Source: Erwinia piriflorinigrans CFBP 5888 (lineage in GTDB: Bacteria > Pseudomonadota > Gammaproteobacteria > Enterobacterales > Enterobacteriaceae). From it: DNA of 64,000 nt. Of this stretch, positions 36,642 to 47,084 are shown one piece after another. The DNA is taken from assembly GCF_001050515.1 (NCBI RefSeq), contig NZ_CAHS01000021.1, positions 248,001 to 312,000 of the forward strand, read 5' to 3'. The notes beneath the pieces were generated by a model, which saw only the letters and a program-made list of their open reading frames with translations, was not told the origin of the DNA and searched no databases. The first letter of the stretch is position 1, and each line of letters opens with the position of its first letter. A program made the translations under genes and the position numbers.

Positions 36642-37081
36642 TATTCATTCGCCTGGCGTTGGTGCAACGTCCCTGGGGGGAAATTAGCTCAACGCAAATG
36701 CGCCAGTTATTGGCGAAAAATTTACGACCCGCGCCCGTTAAGTTTCGGGATAACTCTCATTCTGCGGATTTAAAGCACGGAGGAATTAGCTGAAAGTTGA
36801 AGCTGGTTCACGCAAGTCCAGCAAATTCACCGTAGCTCATCCATTGTTATCGACGTTAATCCTCAAATATTAAGTGTAGATTTAAAATCAGACCTGAAAT
36901 ATCCAAAGCAACTAGAACAAAAGCGTCTCTTTCTGGAATTAAATAGGATTTATTTGACTTATTTGAGCGTTAAATTTTTCCACTAGAAATTATTTAGCGA
37001 TGGAAATTTATCGATACAACAGGAGAGAGAAAAATCACAGTTAATTGGGGTATAACTTCAGACATTGACTAAGGAGTCCCT
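36642..37081. other. Gene-free AT-rich gap of 440 bases before sbmA
   Basis: No coding frame stands out. It holds the divergent promoters of the GGDEF-EAL gene and sbmA; AAGGAG at about 37070 is the sbmA ribosome binding site. I could not find a convincing sigma-E element like that reported for E. coli sbmA. Confidence 0.5.
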
Positions 37082-38308
37082 ATGTTTAGCTCTTTTTTTG
37101 CCAAACCCGCGCTGTTTTTCACCAGTGTGGTTATCTGGAGCCTGCTGGCCATTACGCTGTGGTTTGCGGGTGCAGGGACTGAATTCACCCACTTGATGCA
37201 CTTTTCCTGGTTGCCATCAGGCCCACTACCGGAGAACGCGCTGCGTTTTATCGCCCCCGCCGCTTTGGGGTTTTACAGCTATTACCTGCTGGCTACGCTA
37301 CTGTTCGCAGCATGTTGGTTTGTGTTCAGTCCGCATCCCTGGCAGCGTTGGTCCATCCTTGGCAGTGCGCTTATCATCTTCGTCACCTGGTTTTCGGTGC
37401 AGGTTGGTGTGGCGATAAACAGCTGGTATGACCCGTTTTATGACCTGATACAAAAGGCGATGGCACATCCCAACACCATCAGGATCGAGACGTTTTATCA
37501 TATGGTTAATGACATCCTCAGCATTGTGCTGATCGCCGTGGTGATCAACGTCATAAATCTGTTTTTTGTCAGCCACTATGTGTTTCGCTGGCGCACCGCT
37601 ATGAACAATCATTATATGGAACACTGGCAGCGCCTGCGGCAGATCGAAGGGGCAGCACAACGTGTTCAGGAAGACACGATGCGTTTTGCCTCGACGCTGG
37701 AGGACATGGGCGTCAGTTTTATCAATGCCATTATGACGCTGATTGCCTTTTTGCCGGTTCTGGTTACGCTGTCAGTACATGTGAAAACCGTGCCGATTCT
37801 GGGACAGATCCCTTACGCATTAGTAATTGCGGCAATAGCCTGGTCGCTGTTCGGCACCGGCCTGCTGGCAATTGTCGGCATTAAGCTGCCTGGATTATCG
37901 TTCCGTAATCAGCGGGTGGAAGCCGCTTACCGTAAAGAGCTGGTTTATGGAGAAGATAATGCGCAGCGCGCGACACCCGCCACGGTACGCGAACTGTTCG
38001 CCAACGTGCGGAAAAACTACTTCCGGCTTTATTTCCATTATCTCTACTTCAACGTCGTGCGCGTTTTTTATCTACAGTTGGATGCACTATTCAGCATATT
38101 TGTGCTGTTCCCTTCCATTATTTCAGGGGCAATTACCCTCGGACTGATTACCCAGATTTCCAACGTCTTCGACCAGGTTCGCAGCTCATTCCAATATCTT
38201 ATCAACTCGTGGACTACTCTGGTGGAACTTATATCCATCTATAAACGCCTGCGCAGCTTTGAGCAGACGCTGGATAATGTGCCGGAGACGACAGATCCGC
38301 TCGCGTAG
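37082..38308 (+). CDS. sbmA: Peptide antibiotic transporter SbmA
   Basis: This 408-residue inner-membrane SbmA/BacA transporter matches E. coli SbmA in length (406). It has the GWR-like region [56 protein letters not shown], and [20 protein letters not shown] after the last membrane segment. About seven hydrophobic segments are visible. It imports proline-rich peptides, microcins and glycopeptides in a proton-driven way. AAGGAG lies before the ATG. Its 3' end adjoins a broken relic on the other strand. Confidence 0.92.
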   Translation: MFSSFFAKPALFFTSVVIWSLLAITLWFAGAGTEFTHLMHFSWLPSGPLPENALRFIAPAALGFYSYYLLATLLFAACWFVFSPHPWQRWSILGSALIIFVTWFSVQVGVAINSWYDPFYDLIQKAMAHPNTIRIETFYHMVNDILSIVLIAVVINVINLFFVSHYVFRWRTAMNNHYMEHWQRLRQIEGAAQRVQEDTMRFASTLEDMGVSFINAIMTLIAFLPVLVTLSVHVKTVPILGQIPYALVIAAIAWSLFGTGLLAIVGIKLPGLSFRNQRVEAAYRKELVYGEDNAQRATPATVRELFANVRKNYFRLYFHYLYFNVVRVFYLQLDALFSIFVLFPSIISGAITLGLITQISNVFDQVRSSFQYLINSWTTLVELISIYKRLRSFEQTLDNVPETTDPLA

Positions 38309-38671
38309 GAGCAATATCTTTGCGAAGAAGCGCGAAAGCCTCTTTGGGTTCATCGTTATTCACGATCGCTATTTTATCTTTAGCGAGCGTGGGCCATCTG
38401 GGAAAGATGGTTAAAACAATATGAGTCGCATCATTAGGCCAAAAGAAACTCATCGACTTAATTGTGTTTAATACATTTTTTTTAAAGTCTCAACTTGCTT
38501 AAGGGTCTGAAGTGGAATTTTTGTAGCAAATCCGAAATATTTCATTATTTCCGTCGATTTCATCTCCGTGATGACTCTTGCAGCGTTGAGCGCTATGTCA
38601 CGTAAGTTATTTAAGCAAGTTTGCAGTATTTCATACCTAACAGGATTAACTGTCCTTAAAAGGAGATGCCC
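38309..38671 (-). pseudogene. Unidentified coding relic with a homopolymer frameshift
   Basis: Read on the minus strand from 38671, the frame is open and coding-like (NPVRYEILQTCLNNLRDIAL, NAARVITEMKSTEIMKYFGF, IPLQTLKQVETL). It then hits an A8 tract at 38476-38483. Adding one base there joins it to SMSFFWPNDATHIVLTIFPR and the KDKIAIVNNDEPKEAF region, which run into the 3' end of sbmA at about 38309. So roughly 120 codons of a gene are broken by a -1 frameshift, cut by a TAA at 38672 upstream and truncated at the sbmA junction. I do not recognise the family. Confidence 0.45.
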
Positions 38672-38875
38672 TTAAAAATGGCACGGGATCTCCACTACCC
38701 TCACAGAAAAGAGCATTTCTGGCGGAAAACCCTTCCCCAACCTGGCCGTGTATTTTATTTTTTGAAATTTATCGGATTATATAAACGCTGATGCTTTATG
38801 GCATACCCCTCCTAACACACCATCAAAAAAATGAATATAATCATTTAAATAAAATAAACAAGAATATTGCAATAA
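38672..38875. other. AT-rich relic-bearing gap
   Basis: No intact gene. Near 38680-38750 one minus-strand frame reads GQVGEGFSARNALFCEGSGD, possibly a further broken part of the same relic. The right part is very AT-rich. Confidence 0.35.
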
Positions 38876-38971
38876 TCATTCACTCTTTGCGCGTTTTATA
38901 TAAAAACCCACGGCCAGCATGAAAAAAATTATTAGAGCGATAACCACAACTTCTGACTCATGTGAATTCAT
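38876..38971 (-). CDS. Possible 31-residue single-pass membrane peptide
   Basis: An ATG ORF of 31 codons reads MNSHESEVVV, then a hydrophobic helix IALIIFFMLAVGFY, then IKRAKSE. The acidic N-terminus, one membrane helix and basic C-terminus look like a real small inner-membrane protein. It also resembles the first helix of sodium/solute symporters, so it may be the truncated head of a lost gene. A TATAAT lies 15-20 bases upstream on the same strand, but no ribosome binding site is seen. The call is tentative. Confidence 0.3.
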   Translation of the reverse strand: MNSHESEVVVIALIIFFMLAVGFYIKRAKSE

Positions 38972-39238
38972 GAGCAAATGAAATATTATATTAATTTAAC
39001 TTAAGAAGTACGCAATAATATATCCGTATTCTTTTATTACGATATAGCTACGCCGTACTAAATAGCCATGTTTTGCCTGCCGGCAAACGGGTTCACCGTC
39101 CGGCGGAGAAAGAGTGTTAAGGTTAGAGCAAAGAACAGCCGTGCCGGAGAAAACACTCCGGCGCGGCTAAAGAATAAAATAAACGATCAGGTGACGCCGG
39201 GCGGAATAACCATTATTCGCTTAAACAACAAAAGTTCA

Positions 39239-40783
39239 TCAGCGGAATACGCCGATCGCATCAACCAGACGCGTCGCCTGGCGCGTCATACGCCCGGAAG
39301 CCTGCGCCCCCTCTTCCACCCTGGCCGCGTTTTGATGAGTAATGTTATCCAGCTCTTCTACCGCCTTGCCGATCTCGTTAATCGCGGTCTCCTGCTCGGC
39401 ACTGGCGGCACTAATCTGGGCAATCAATGACGATACGTTCTGCACCTGGGAAACAATGTTCTCCATCGTTTTACCGGTTTCATTGACGTGCAGGGTGCCT
39501 GACTTCACCTTATCTGCACTATTTTCTAACAGCATTTTGATTTCACTGGCTGCCTTAGCGCTGCGCTGGGCAAGGCTGCGTACTTCTCCTGCGACCACCG
39601 CAAAGCCTTTTCCCTGCTCACCCGCTCGGGCTGCTTCCACGGCCGCATTCAGCGCCAGGATATTCGTCTGGAAAGCAATGCCGTCGATCACGCTGGTAAT
39701 ACTGGTAATTTTCCGAGAACTTTCAGTAATTTCAGCCATCATCTTCACCATATCCTCCATCGCGTTTCCGCCCTGAATGGCTGAATGACTGGTATTTGTC
39801 GACAGACTGTTAACTTTGGCCGCGGTTTCAGTATTGCTTTTTACCGTTGCGGTCATCTGATTCATGGTGGCCGCCGTTTGCTGAACGTTGGCGGCAGTTT
39901 GACCGGTACGGCGGCTCAGTTCACTGTTACTTTGTGCGATAGCATCACTGGCACTCAATACGTTAACCGCCTGCCCACTGACGTCATCCACCAGCCAGCG
40001 AAACATCAGTCCCAGCTGGCCGACCGCACGCAACGTCGTGCCAACCTCATCAACCCTGTCCATCTGCTCTACTTTGTGGTCAGCCCCGGTGGCAACACGC
40101 AGTGCCTGCTGGCAAATGCGCTCAATCGGCCGGGAAATCTGCATCTCCAGCCAGACGCAGGCCAGCAGCAGCAGCAGCGCCATCCCCGAGGCAAACAGGG
40201 CCAAAGCGCCGTGGCTCACCCCTAAACCCCAGACGCCAAGCGTTGCCAGCGGCAGTAGCGTGATTAACACACTGCGAATGCGCCAGCGTAGCGGCAGCGT
40301 TTTGAATATGGAGCGCCAGCTCATCAGACCGCTACGGACAATTATCCCTTTATTGAAGCGCAAACCTTTGGCTTTGCCGTTACGGAATTTCTGATACAGC
40401 CGTTCGGTGACACGAATTTCCTGCGGACTGGGTTTGGTTCGTACCGACATAAAGCCTTGTACATTACCATTGCGCACGACCGGGATAGCATTGGCCCGCA
40501 CCCAATAGTGGTCACCATTTTTACGGCGGTTTTTGACCAGGGCGGTCCAGGGTTCCCCCTTTTTTAGCGTCGACCACATATCGGCAAAAGCCTCCGGTGG
40601 CATATCCGGATGGCGTACCAAATTGTGTGGCTGACCGCTAATCTCTTCAGGAGTGAAACCACTGACTTCAATAAAGGCATCGTTGGCGTAGGTGATTGCG
40701 CTGTTAATGTCGGTGGTAGACATCAGGGTAGCATCATCATCGAAGACATATTCTTGCTGTGTAACGGGAAGATTTTTGCGCAT
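39239..40783 (-). CDS. aer: Aer-like PAS-containing methyl-accepting chemotaxis protein
   Basis: This 514-residue receptor has an N-terminal PAS domain (about residues 8-120, YVFDDDATLMSTTDINSAITYANDAFIEVSGF, GFMSVRTKPS), a hydrophobic membrane hairpin at about residues 165-210, a HAMP-like stretch, and a cytoplasmic signalling tip FQTNILALNAAVEAARAGEQGKGFAVVA. There is no periplasmic sensor domain. This is the arrangement of E. coli Aer (506), which reads redox state through FAD in the PAS domain. It ends without the NWETF pentapeptide of high-abundance receptors. A sigma-28 promoter lies upstream, linking it to the flagellar regulon. Confidence 0.87.
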   Translation of the reverse strand: MRKNLPVTQQEYVFDDDATLMSTTDINSAITYANDAFIEVSGFTPEEISGQPHNLVRHPDMPPEAFADMWSTLKKGEPWTALVKNRRKNGDHYWVRANAIPVVRNGNVQGFMSVRTKPSPQEIRVTERLYQKFRNGKAKGLRFNKGIIVRSGLMSWRSIFKTLPLRWRIRSVLITLLPLATLGVWGLGVSHGALALFASGMALLLLLACVWLEMQISRPIERICQQALRVATGADHKVEQMDRVDEVGTTLRAVGQLGLMFRWLVDDVSGQAVNVLSASDAIAQSNSELSRRTGQTAANVQQTAATMNQMTATVKSNTETAAKVNSLSTNTSHSAIQGGNAMEDMVKMMAEITESSRKITSITSVIDGIAFQTNILALNAAVEAARAGEQGKGFAVVAGEVRSLAQRSAKAASEIKMLLENSADKVKSGTLHVNETGKTMENIVSQVQNVSSLIAQISAASAEQETAINEIGKAVEELDNITHQNAARVEEGAQASGRMTRQATRLVDAIGVFR

Positions 40784-40850
40784 AGGTCACATCCTTTGTA
40801 ATGGCAGCACGGTAGGTCTGGAGGGGAATGATCAATGATTTTTTTTTATG

Positions 40851-40877
40851 TTTTCGGCAATAACACGCAGATCTTTA
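40851..40877 (-). promoter_or_regulatory. Sigma-28 (FliA) promoter of the aer-like gene
   Basis: On the minus strand TAAA (40877-40874), a 15-base spacer and GCCGAAAA (40858-40851) match the FliA consensus TAAA-N15-GCCGATAA with one mismatch. It lies about 70 bases upstream of the start codon. Confidence 0.8.
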
Positions 40878-41101
40878 GCGGATATTTTAAATTTTAGTTG
40901 GCAGAAAAAAATCAGAAGTGCCCTACGCTATGGTATTTGCAGGCAGGAAAGTCTCGGACTGGCTATCATGATGCGTGTACCTGTTGATCATGATTCTTTA
41001 GCGTAATTTATAGTCTATTCGTTTCGAACCAGAGAAAGGAGAGCAGCATAAATGGAGGCGATAAACAGAAGGGTAAAGATGCCGGGACGTGCTGGAGAGG
41101 C

Positions 41102-41132
41102 GAAACGGGCTGGGAAAGAACCCAGCCCGTTC
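41102..41132 (-). terminator. Terminator downstream of gltP
   Basis: ACGGGCTGGG (41105-41114) and CCCAGCCCGT (41121-41130) make a perfect 10-bp stem just past the gltP stop. The T-tract is weak. The remaining gap to the aer-like gene holds its sigma-28 promoter and no convincing gene. Confidence 0.65.
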
Positions 41133-41137
41133 GTTAA

Positions 41138-42439
41138 TCAGATTGAAGGAGCGGCCTTTAGTTTTACCTCATAGGCAGCGGCCTTTTCGGCATCAAACTG
41201 GTTTTCCCATTTAGCAATAACCAGCACCGCCAGCGCATTACCTACCACGTTGAGCGCGGTACGCGCCATATCAAGGATACGGTCAACACCAGCGATAAAC
41301 GCCAGCCCTTCCAGCGGAATACCTACGCTGCCCAGCGTTGCCAGTAACACCACAAAGGAGACGCCAGGTACACCGGCAATGCCTTTCGAGGTCACCATCA
41401 GTGTCAGTACCAGTACGATCTCCTGTCCGATCGACAGCTCAATACCATACAGTTGGGCAATAAAGATCGCCGCGATACTTTGGTAGAGCGTCGAACCATC
41501 AAGGTTAAACGAGTAGCCGGTTGGCACCACGAAGCTGGTGATCGACTTTGGCGCACCGTAGGCCTCCATCTTTTCCATAATACGTGGCAGCACGGTTTCT
41601 GAACTGGCGGTTGAGTATGCAAGGATCAGCTCATCCTTCAGGATGCGTATCAGGGTGGTGATACGCAGCTTGCAGAAGCGTGCAACAGCACCCAGTACCA
41701 CCAGCCCGAAGAACAGAATGGCGAAATACACCAGCAGAACCAGCTTCGCTAACGGCCACAGTGAAGCAAAGCCGAAGTTGGCTACGGTAACCGAAATCAG
41801 TGCGAATACCCCTACCGGTGCGTAGCGCATGATCATATTGGTAACTTTAAACATCGCTTCCGAGGTGGAGCGGAACACCTTCACCAGCGGCTCACGATGT
41901 TCTGACGGCAGCGAAGAGAGACCGAGGCCAAACAGCACGGAGAAGAAGATAATAGGCAGCATCTCCCCCTTAGCAATCGCCGCAAAAATATTTTGCGGGA
42001 TCAGCGACAGGATAGTGGCAACCAGACTGTGCGGCTGTCCCTGTACCTGCGCCGTTGTGGCTTCATATTTAGAGATGTCCACCGTTGCCAGCGTAGACAT
42101 ATCAATGCCTGAACCGGGTTGGAACACGTTCGCCAGAGTAATACCGGCCACAATGGCAATGGTGGTAATCACTTCGAAGTAAAGGATGGTTTTCACGCCA
42201 ATACGGCCGAGTTTTTTCGCATCACCGACGCCGGCAATGCCGACAATCAGCGTGGAAATCACGATCGGTACGACGATCATTTTAATCAGATGAATAAAGA
42301 TATCACCTGCCGGACTCAAAATATTAGTGACTAGCCATTCACGATTTTCCGGTTGATTATGCAACACGGCACCAACGGCGATCCCCAGTACTAACGCAAT
42401 CACTATCTGCCAGGCAAGGCTGAATTTTACTGCTTTCAT
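41138..42439 (-). CDS. gltP: Proton/glutamate-aspartate symporter GltP
   Basis: This 433-residue DAACS symporter corresponds to E. coli GltP (437). Visible features are the serine-rich reentrant motif TASSETVLPRIMEKMEAYG, the GYSFNLDGSTLYQSIAAIFIAQLYG signature and IAGVDRILDMARTALNVVGNALAV for substrate binding. It imports L-glutamate and L-aspartate with protons. AGGA precedes the ATG. As in E. coli, it lies upstream of acs-yjcH-actP; here the nrf genes that separate them in E. coli are missing and the genes are divergent. Confidence 0.93.
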   Translation of the reverse strand: MKAVKFSLAWQIVIALVLGIAVGAVLHNQPENREWLVTNILSPAGDIFIHLIKMIVVPIVISTLIVGIAGVGDAKKLGRIGVKTILYFEVITTIAIVAGITLANVFQPGSGIDMSTLATVDISKYEATTAQVQGQPHSLVATILSLIPQNIFAAIAKGEMLPIIFFSVLFGLGLSSLPSEHREPLVKVFRSTSEAMFKVTNMIMRYAPVGVFALISVTVANFGFASLWPLAKLVLLVYFAILFFGLVVLGAVARFCKLRITTLIRILKDELILAYSTASSETVLPRIMEKMEAYGAPKSITSFVVPTGYSFNLDGSTLYQSIAAIFIAQLYGIELSIGQEIVLVLTLMVTSKGIAGVPGVSFVVLLATLGSVGIPLEGLAFIAGVDRILDMARTALNVVGNALAVLVIAKWENQFDAEKAAAYEVKLKAAPSI

Positions 42440-42945
42440 AACTTGTCTTTTTCCTTAACAAAACCTGCTTTCCGCGTGATGCATACGGAGTGAATGACAC
42501 TCAAAGGAGGCTGACCGATATCCGGCAATTCACAGGTAATTGATGGGTGGACCTGATTAAAGGCGCGTAATCAGTACCATTTCCGACCGTATGAATGCAA
42601 CCCTACACGGTATGTGGCTTCTGTGCTCAAATCTGGCAGGGCAAAAATCTGATTACGCCAGGTGAAAATAACCCTTTGTTCTGAAAAGTAATATTTTCAC
42701 TTAAAAAAGCATAGCTATGCAAAACGCGTCCGTTTCCCGCAGAAACCAAATGGTCTATACGCCTGTTTTTTAAACAGTGCGACTGGGATATTTTCGGAAT
42801 TTTGTCATGGATCGCCTGTTTTCCACTGCCGCCTTTCAGTACAGCATCCCCGTGATCTACCGCGCAAAAAGAAAACAAAGCTGTCTACAAACCTTCCTTT
42901 AACCTTTGGTTGACATATCATCAACATTCTTCAAGGAGGGCAGCC
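42440..42945. promoter_or_regulatory. gltP-acs divergent control region (506 bases)
   Basis: No gene is visible. It carries an inverted repeat GTGAAAATA (42662-42670) with TATTTTCAC (42692-42700), a perfect palindrome GCATAGCTATGC (42709-42720), a TTGACA at 42910-42915, and the strong acs ribosome binding site AAGGAGGG at 42933-42940. E. coli acs is under CRP; I could not point to a convincing TGTGA-N6-TCACA site here. Confidence 0.45.
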
Positions 42946-44901
42946 ATGAGCCAGTCACATCTTTACCCGATACCCGCTAACATTGCGCAAAATACACTGA
43001 TTAATCCCCAGCAGTATCAGTCAATGTATCAGCAGTCGATACAGGACCCCGATGCATTTTGGGGAGAGCAAGGCCAGATCCTTGACTGGATAAAACCTTA
43101 CGTTACGGTTAAAAACACCTCCTTTGCCCCAGGCAATATCTCCATTCGTTGGTATGAGGATGGCACATTAAACCTTGCCGCTAACTGCCTTGACCGACAC
43201 CTGGCAACCCGGGGCGACCATCCGGCGATTATCTGGGAAGGCGACGATGCCCGCGAAAGCAAAACCATTACCTATCGCGAACTGCATCGTGACGTATGCC
43301 GCTTTGCCAATACGCTGAAGGCCCTGGGCATTCATAAAGGCGATGTGGTGGCGATCTATATGCCAATGGTGCCGGAAGCGGCCGTGGCGATGCTGGCTTG
43401 CGCGCGCATCGGTGCCGTACATTCGGTTATTTTCGGCGGTTTTTCACCGGAAGCGGTCGCCGGGCGTATTATTGACAGCCATGCCCGCCTGGTGATCACC
43501 GCCGACGAAGGCGTGCGTGCCGGGCGCACCATTCCGCTGAAGAAAAACGTCGATGACGCGCTAAATAATCCTGGTGTGACCAGCGTTGACAAGGTGGTTG
43601 TTCTCAGGCGCACCGGAAAAGAAACAGCCTGGCAACACGGCCGCGATCTGTGGTGGCACGAGCTGGTGAGCGTTGCCAGCGAACAGCATCAGCCTGAAGA
43701 GATGAAGGCGGAAGACCCCTTATTTATCCTGTATACCTCCGGTTCTACCGGTAAGCCAAAGGGCGTGCTGCATACCACGGGCGGTTACCTGGTGTATGCA
43801 GCGATCACCTTTAAATATGTTTTTGATTATCAACCACAAGATATCTACTGGTGTACCGCCGATGTCGGTTGGGTCACCGGCCACAGTTATCTGCTGTATG
43901 GCCCGCTGGCCTGCGGTGCCACCACCCTGATGTTTGAAGGGGTGCCAAACTGGCCGAAGCCAAGCCGTATGGCTGAAGTGGTGGATAAACACCAGGTGAC
44001 CATCCTGTATACCGCTCCCACGGCGGTGCGTGCGCTGATGGCCGAAGGGGATAAAGCCATTGCAGGCACCGATCGCTCCAGCCTGCGCATTTTGGGTTCG
44101 GTGGGGGAACCGATTAATCCGGAGGCCTGGGAATGGTTCCATCAAAAAATCGGTAACGGTAAATGCCCCATTTCAGATACCTGGTGGCAGACGGAAACGG
44201 GCGGATTTATGATCGCTCCCCTACCCGGGGCAACGGCGCTGAAACCCGGTTCGGCAACCCATCCCTTTTTTGGCGTGCAGCCCGCACTGGTCGATAACGA
44301 AGGCAATATTCAGGAAGGTGCCAGCGAAGGGAATTTGGTTATCGTTGATTCCTGGCCGGGCCAGGCGCGCACGCTATTTGGCGATCATCAGCGCTTTGAG
44401 CAAACCTACTTCTCCACCTTCAAGAACTGCTATTTCAGCGGTGACGGCGCTCGCCGCGATGAGGATGGCTATTACTGGATCACCGGACGCGTCGACGACG
44501 TGCTGAATGTTTCCGGCCATCGTCTGGGTACGGCGGAGATCGAGTCTGCGCTGGTTTCACATCCGAAAATCGCTGAAGCAGCGGTCGTCGGCATTCCACA
44601 CGCGTTGAAAGGCCAGGCTATCTACGCCTACATTACGCTGAACAGCGGTGAAGAACCCTCACCGGAGCTGTATAGCGAAGTACGTGCCTGGGTGCGTAAA
44701 GAGATTGGCCCCATTGCCACGCCGGACGTACTGCACTGGACCGATTCATTACCGAAAACCCGCTCGGGGAAAATTATGCGTCGTATTTTGCGCAAAATTG
44801 CCACCGGGGATACCAGCAACCTCGGTGATACTTCCACACTGGCCGATCCGGGGGTGGTAGAAAAATTACTTGAAGAAAAACAGTCGATTAAAATGCCCTA
44901 A
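42946..44901 (+). CDS. acs: Acetyl-CoA synthetase Acs
   Basis: This 651-residue AMP-forming acetyl-CoA synthetase matches E. coli Acs (652). It has the P-loop [18 protein letters not shown], the acetate pocket [16 protein letters not shown] with the conserved tryptophan in TWWQTE, and the acetylatable lysine in [17 protein letters not shown]. It converts acetate, ATP and CoA to acetyl-CoA. The ATG at 42946 has AAGGAGGG six bases before it; the open frame upstream is not used. It heads the acs-yjcH-actP operon. Confidence 0.95.
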   Translation: MSQSHLYPIPANIAQNTLINPQQYQSMYQQSIQDPDAFWGEQGQILDWIKPYVTVKNTSFAPGNISIRWYEDGTLNLAANCLDRHLATRGDHPAIIWEGDDARESKTITYRELHRDVCRFANTLKALGIHKGDVVAIYMPMVPEAAVAMLACARIGAVHSVIFGGFSPEAVAGRIIDSHARLVITADEGVRAGRTIPLKKNVDDALNNPGVTSVDKVVVLRRTGKETAWQHGRDLWWHELVSVASEQHQPEEMKAEDPLFILYTSGSTGKPKGVLHTTGGYLVYAAITFKYVFDYQPQDIYWCTADVGWVTGHSYLLYGPLACGATTLMFEGVPNWPKPSRMAEVVDKHQVTILYTAPTAVRALMAEGDKAIAGTDRSSLRILGSVGEPINPEAWEWFHQKIGNGKCPISDTWWQTETGGFMIAPLPGATALKPGSATHPFFGVQPALVDNEGNIQEGASEGNLVIVDSWPGQARTLFGDHQRFEQTYFSTFKNCYFSGDGARRDEDGYYWITGRVDDVLNVSGHRLGTAEIESALVSHPKIAEAAVVGIPHALKGQAIYAYITLNSGEEPSPELYSEVRAWVRKEIGPIATPDVLHWTDSLPKTRSGKIMRRILRKIATGDTSNLGDTSTLADPGVVEKLLEEKQSIKMP

Positions 44902-45064
44902 CCACAGCAGGGGCCTGCTGGCCTCTGTTGTTTGCCCGTCTTATTACGTCTTAATTTTCAGCGCCATAAATTTATAACAACAATCTGTATCCCAAATCAT
45001 TGCCTTTGCCGCAGTTCAGGCAGCAGATTCAATCGTGAGGGATATTACCTCTGGAGATGCTGTG

Positions 45065-45376
45065 ATGAACGATGTGCTCTACGAAAGAATTGAGAAAAGC
45101 GTACGCTTTAAAGTGCTGGTAAATAAACGACAACGTTTTGCCGCCCTGCTATCCATCATAATGTTAGTTCTTTATGTCGGCTTTATTCTGCTGATCGCCT
45201 TCGCGCCCGACTGGCTTGGTACGCCGCTGTATCACGGCACCAGCGTCACGCGCGGCATTCCCATCGGGGTTGGGCTGATCGTCGTCTCATTCCTGCTAAC
45301 CGGTATTTATGTCTGGCGCGCCAACGGCGAGTTTGACCGTCTGACCCGCGAACTGCTGAATGAGGTAAAAGGATGA
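45065..45376 (+). CDS. yjcH: DUF485 membrane protein YjcH
   Basis: This 103-residue protein with two membrane segments ([38 protein letters not shown]) aligns over its full length with E. coli YjcH (104), sharing [10 protein letters not shown] and [12 protein letters not shown]. It is always beside actP and probably assists the permease. The ATG at 45065 ([12 protein letters not shown]) is chosen by homology, with GGAG upstream. It overlaps actP by four bases. Confidence 0.93.
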   Translation: MNDVLYERIEKSVRFKVLVNKRQRFAALLSIIMLVLYVGFILLIAFAPDWLGTPLYHGTSVTRGIPIGVGLIVVSFLLTGIYVWRANGEFDRLTRELLNEVKG

Positions 45377-47031
45377 ACATACATTATCTGTTATCTGTAC
45401 TGGCGGTGCTGCTGCCGGGGCCGGTACTGGCTGCCGACGCCATTAACGGCGCGGTAGAACGTCAGCCGGTCAATATCGAAGCGATTGTGATGTTCCTGAT
45501 TTTTGTCGCCATGACGCTGGGCATTACCTGGTGGGCTTCCAGGCGTACCCGTTCACGCAGCGATTACTACACGGCGGGGGGAAATATCACCGGTTTTCAG
45601 AACGGCTTGGCTATGGCCGGTGATTTTATGTCTGCCGCCTCGTTTCTCGGCATTTCCGCACTGGTCTATACCTCTGGCTTCGACGGGCTGATCTACTCGC
45701 TTGGCTTCCTGGTCGGCTGGCCGATTATTCTGTTCCTGATTGCCGAGCGATTGCGTAATCTTGGCCGCTACACCTTTGCCGATGTGGCCTCGTACCGCCT
45801 GAAGCAGATGCCGATCCGCACCCTTTCAGCCTGCGGTTCGCTGGTGGTGGTGGCCCTGTACCTGATTGCGCAGATGGTAGGGGCCGGTAAGCTTATCCAG
45901 CTCCTGTTCGGCCTGGATTATCATGTTGCCGTGGTGCTGGTTGGCATACTGATGGTGATGTACGTGCTGTTCGGCGGCATGCTGGCCACCACCTGGGTGC
46001 AGATTATCAAGGCCGTGCTGCTGCTGTTCGGGGCCAGTTTTATGGCGATTATGGTGATGAAAAGCGTCGGATTCAGCTTTGATACGCTATTTAGCGAAGC
46101 GATGAAAATCCATCCTAAGGGAGTTGCCATTATGCGCCCGGGAGGACTGGTCAACGATCCGATATCTGCGCTTTCACTGGGCCTGGGCCTGATGTTTGGC
46201 ACGGCTGGCTTGCCGCATATTCTGATGCGTTTCTTCACCGTCAGCGATGCGCGTGAAGCGCGTAAAAGCGTGTTCTACGCCACCGGCCTGATGGGCTATT
46301 TCTACTTCCTTACCTTTATCATCGGATTTGGCGCCATTTTACTGGTCGGTGCGAATCCGGCGTTTAAAGACGCCAGCGGGATGCTGCTCGGCGGTAACAA
46401 TATGGCTGCGGTGCATTTGGCCGATGCGGTCGGCGGCAGTTTGTTCTTAGGCTTTATCTCCGCCGTCGCCTTTGCCACCATTCTTGCGGTCGTGGCTGGC
46501 CTGACCCTGGCGGGAGCTTCTGCGGTTTCACACGATCTTTATGCCAGCGTAATGCGCAAAGGTCAGGCCAGTGAGCGTGAAGAGCTACGGGTGTCGAAAA
46601 TTACCGTCGTGGCGCTCGGCGTGGTGGCGATTCTGCTCGGCATTCTGTTTGAAAAGCAAAACATCGCCTTTATGGTCGGGCTGGCGTTCTCCATCGCGGC
46701 AAGCTGTAACTTCCCGATTATTCTGCTGTCAATGTACTGGTCGAAGCTGACCACGCGCGGCGCGATGACGGGGGGCTGGCTGGGTCTGCTAACGGCGGTG
46801 ATCCTGATGATCCTCGGCCCGACCATATGGGTACAGGTGCTGGGTCATGCCACGCCGATATTCCCGTATGAGTACCCTGCGCTGTTCTCGATGCTAGTGG
46901 CGTTTATTGGCACCTGGCTGTTTTCTGTCACCGATAACTCCGCGCAAGGAGCCGAAGAAAGGCTGCGTTTCCGGGCGCAATTTGTGCGTTCACAAACCGG
47001 CGTGGGGATAGAAGGCGGGAAAGGGCATTAA
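45373..47031 (+). CDS. actP: Acetate/glycolate sodium symporter ActP
   Basis: This 552-residue SSS-family permease matches E. coli ActP (549). It has an N-terminal signal-like segment ([19 protein letters not shown]) and about thirteen membrane helices. The segments [41 protein letters not shown] and [29 protein letters not shown] are the conserved core. It takes up acetate and glycolate to feed Acs. Its ATG overlaps the yjcH stop. Confidence 0.95.
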   Translation: MNIHYLLSVLAVLLPGPVLAADAINGAVERQPVNIEAIVMFLIFVAMTLGITWWASRRTRSRSDYYTAGGNITGFQNGLAMAGDFMSAASFLGISALVYTSGFDGLIYSLGFLVGWPIILFLIAERLRNLGRYTFADVASYRLKQMPIRTLSACGSLVVVALYLIAQMVGAGKLIQLLFGLDYHVAVVLVGILMVMYVLFGGMLATTWVQIIKAVLLLFGASFMAIMVMKSVGFSFDTLFSEAMKIHPKGVAIMRPGGLVNDPISALSLGLGLMFGTAGLPHILMRFFTVSDAREARKSVFYATGLMGYFYFLTFIIGFGAILLVGANPAFKDASGMLLGGNNMAAVHLADAVGGSLFLGFISAVAFATILAVVAGLTLAGASAVSHDLYASVMRKGQASEREELRVSKITVVALGVVAILLGILFEKQNIAFMVGLAFSIAASCNFPIILLSMYWSKLTTRGAMTGGWLGLLTAVILMILGPTIWVQVLGHATPIFPYEYPALFSMLVAFIGTWLFSVTDNSAQGAEERLRFRAQFVRSQTGVGIEGGKGH

Positions 47032-47052
47032 TCTGTTAACGAGGCTAATCTG

Positions 47053-47074
47053 GGGCGGCCGTTGACGGCCGCCC
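47053..47074. terminator. Hairpin between actP and yfaZ
   Basis: GGGCGGCCG (47053-47061) and CGGCCGCCC (47066-47074) form a perfect 9-bp GC stem with a TTGA loop between convergent genes. There is no T-run, so termination strength is uncertain. Confidence 0.55.
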
Positions 47075-47084
47075 TGAGTCAATA

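Noticed and set aside
41052-41174. 40-codon ORF with a good AAAGGAGAG site before an ATG
   Set aside because: It runs through the gltP terminator hairpin and antisense into the gltP 3' end. The peptide is arginine- and glycine-rich without recognisable character.
42910-42945. Longer start for acs with 12 extra codons
   Set aside because: The strong AAGGAGGG site places the start at 42946, and the length then matches E. coli Acs.
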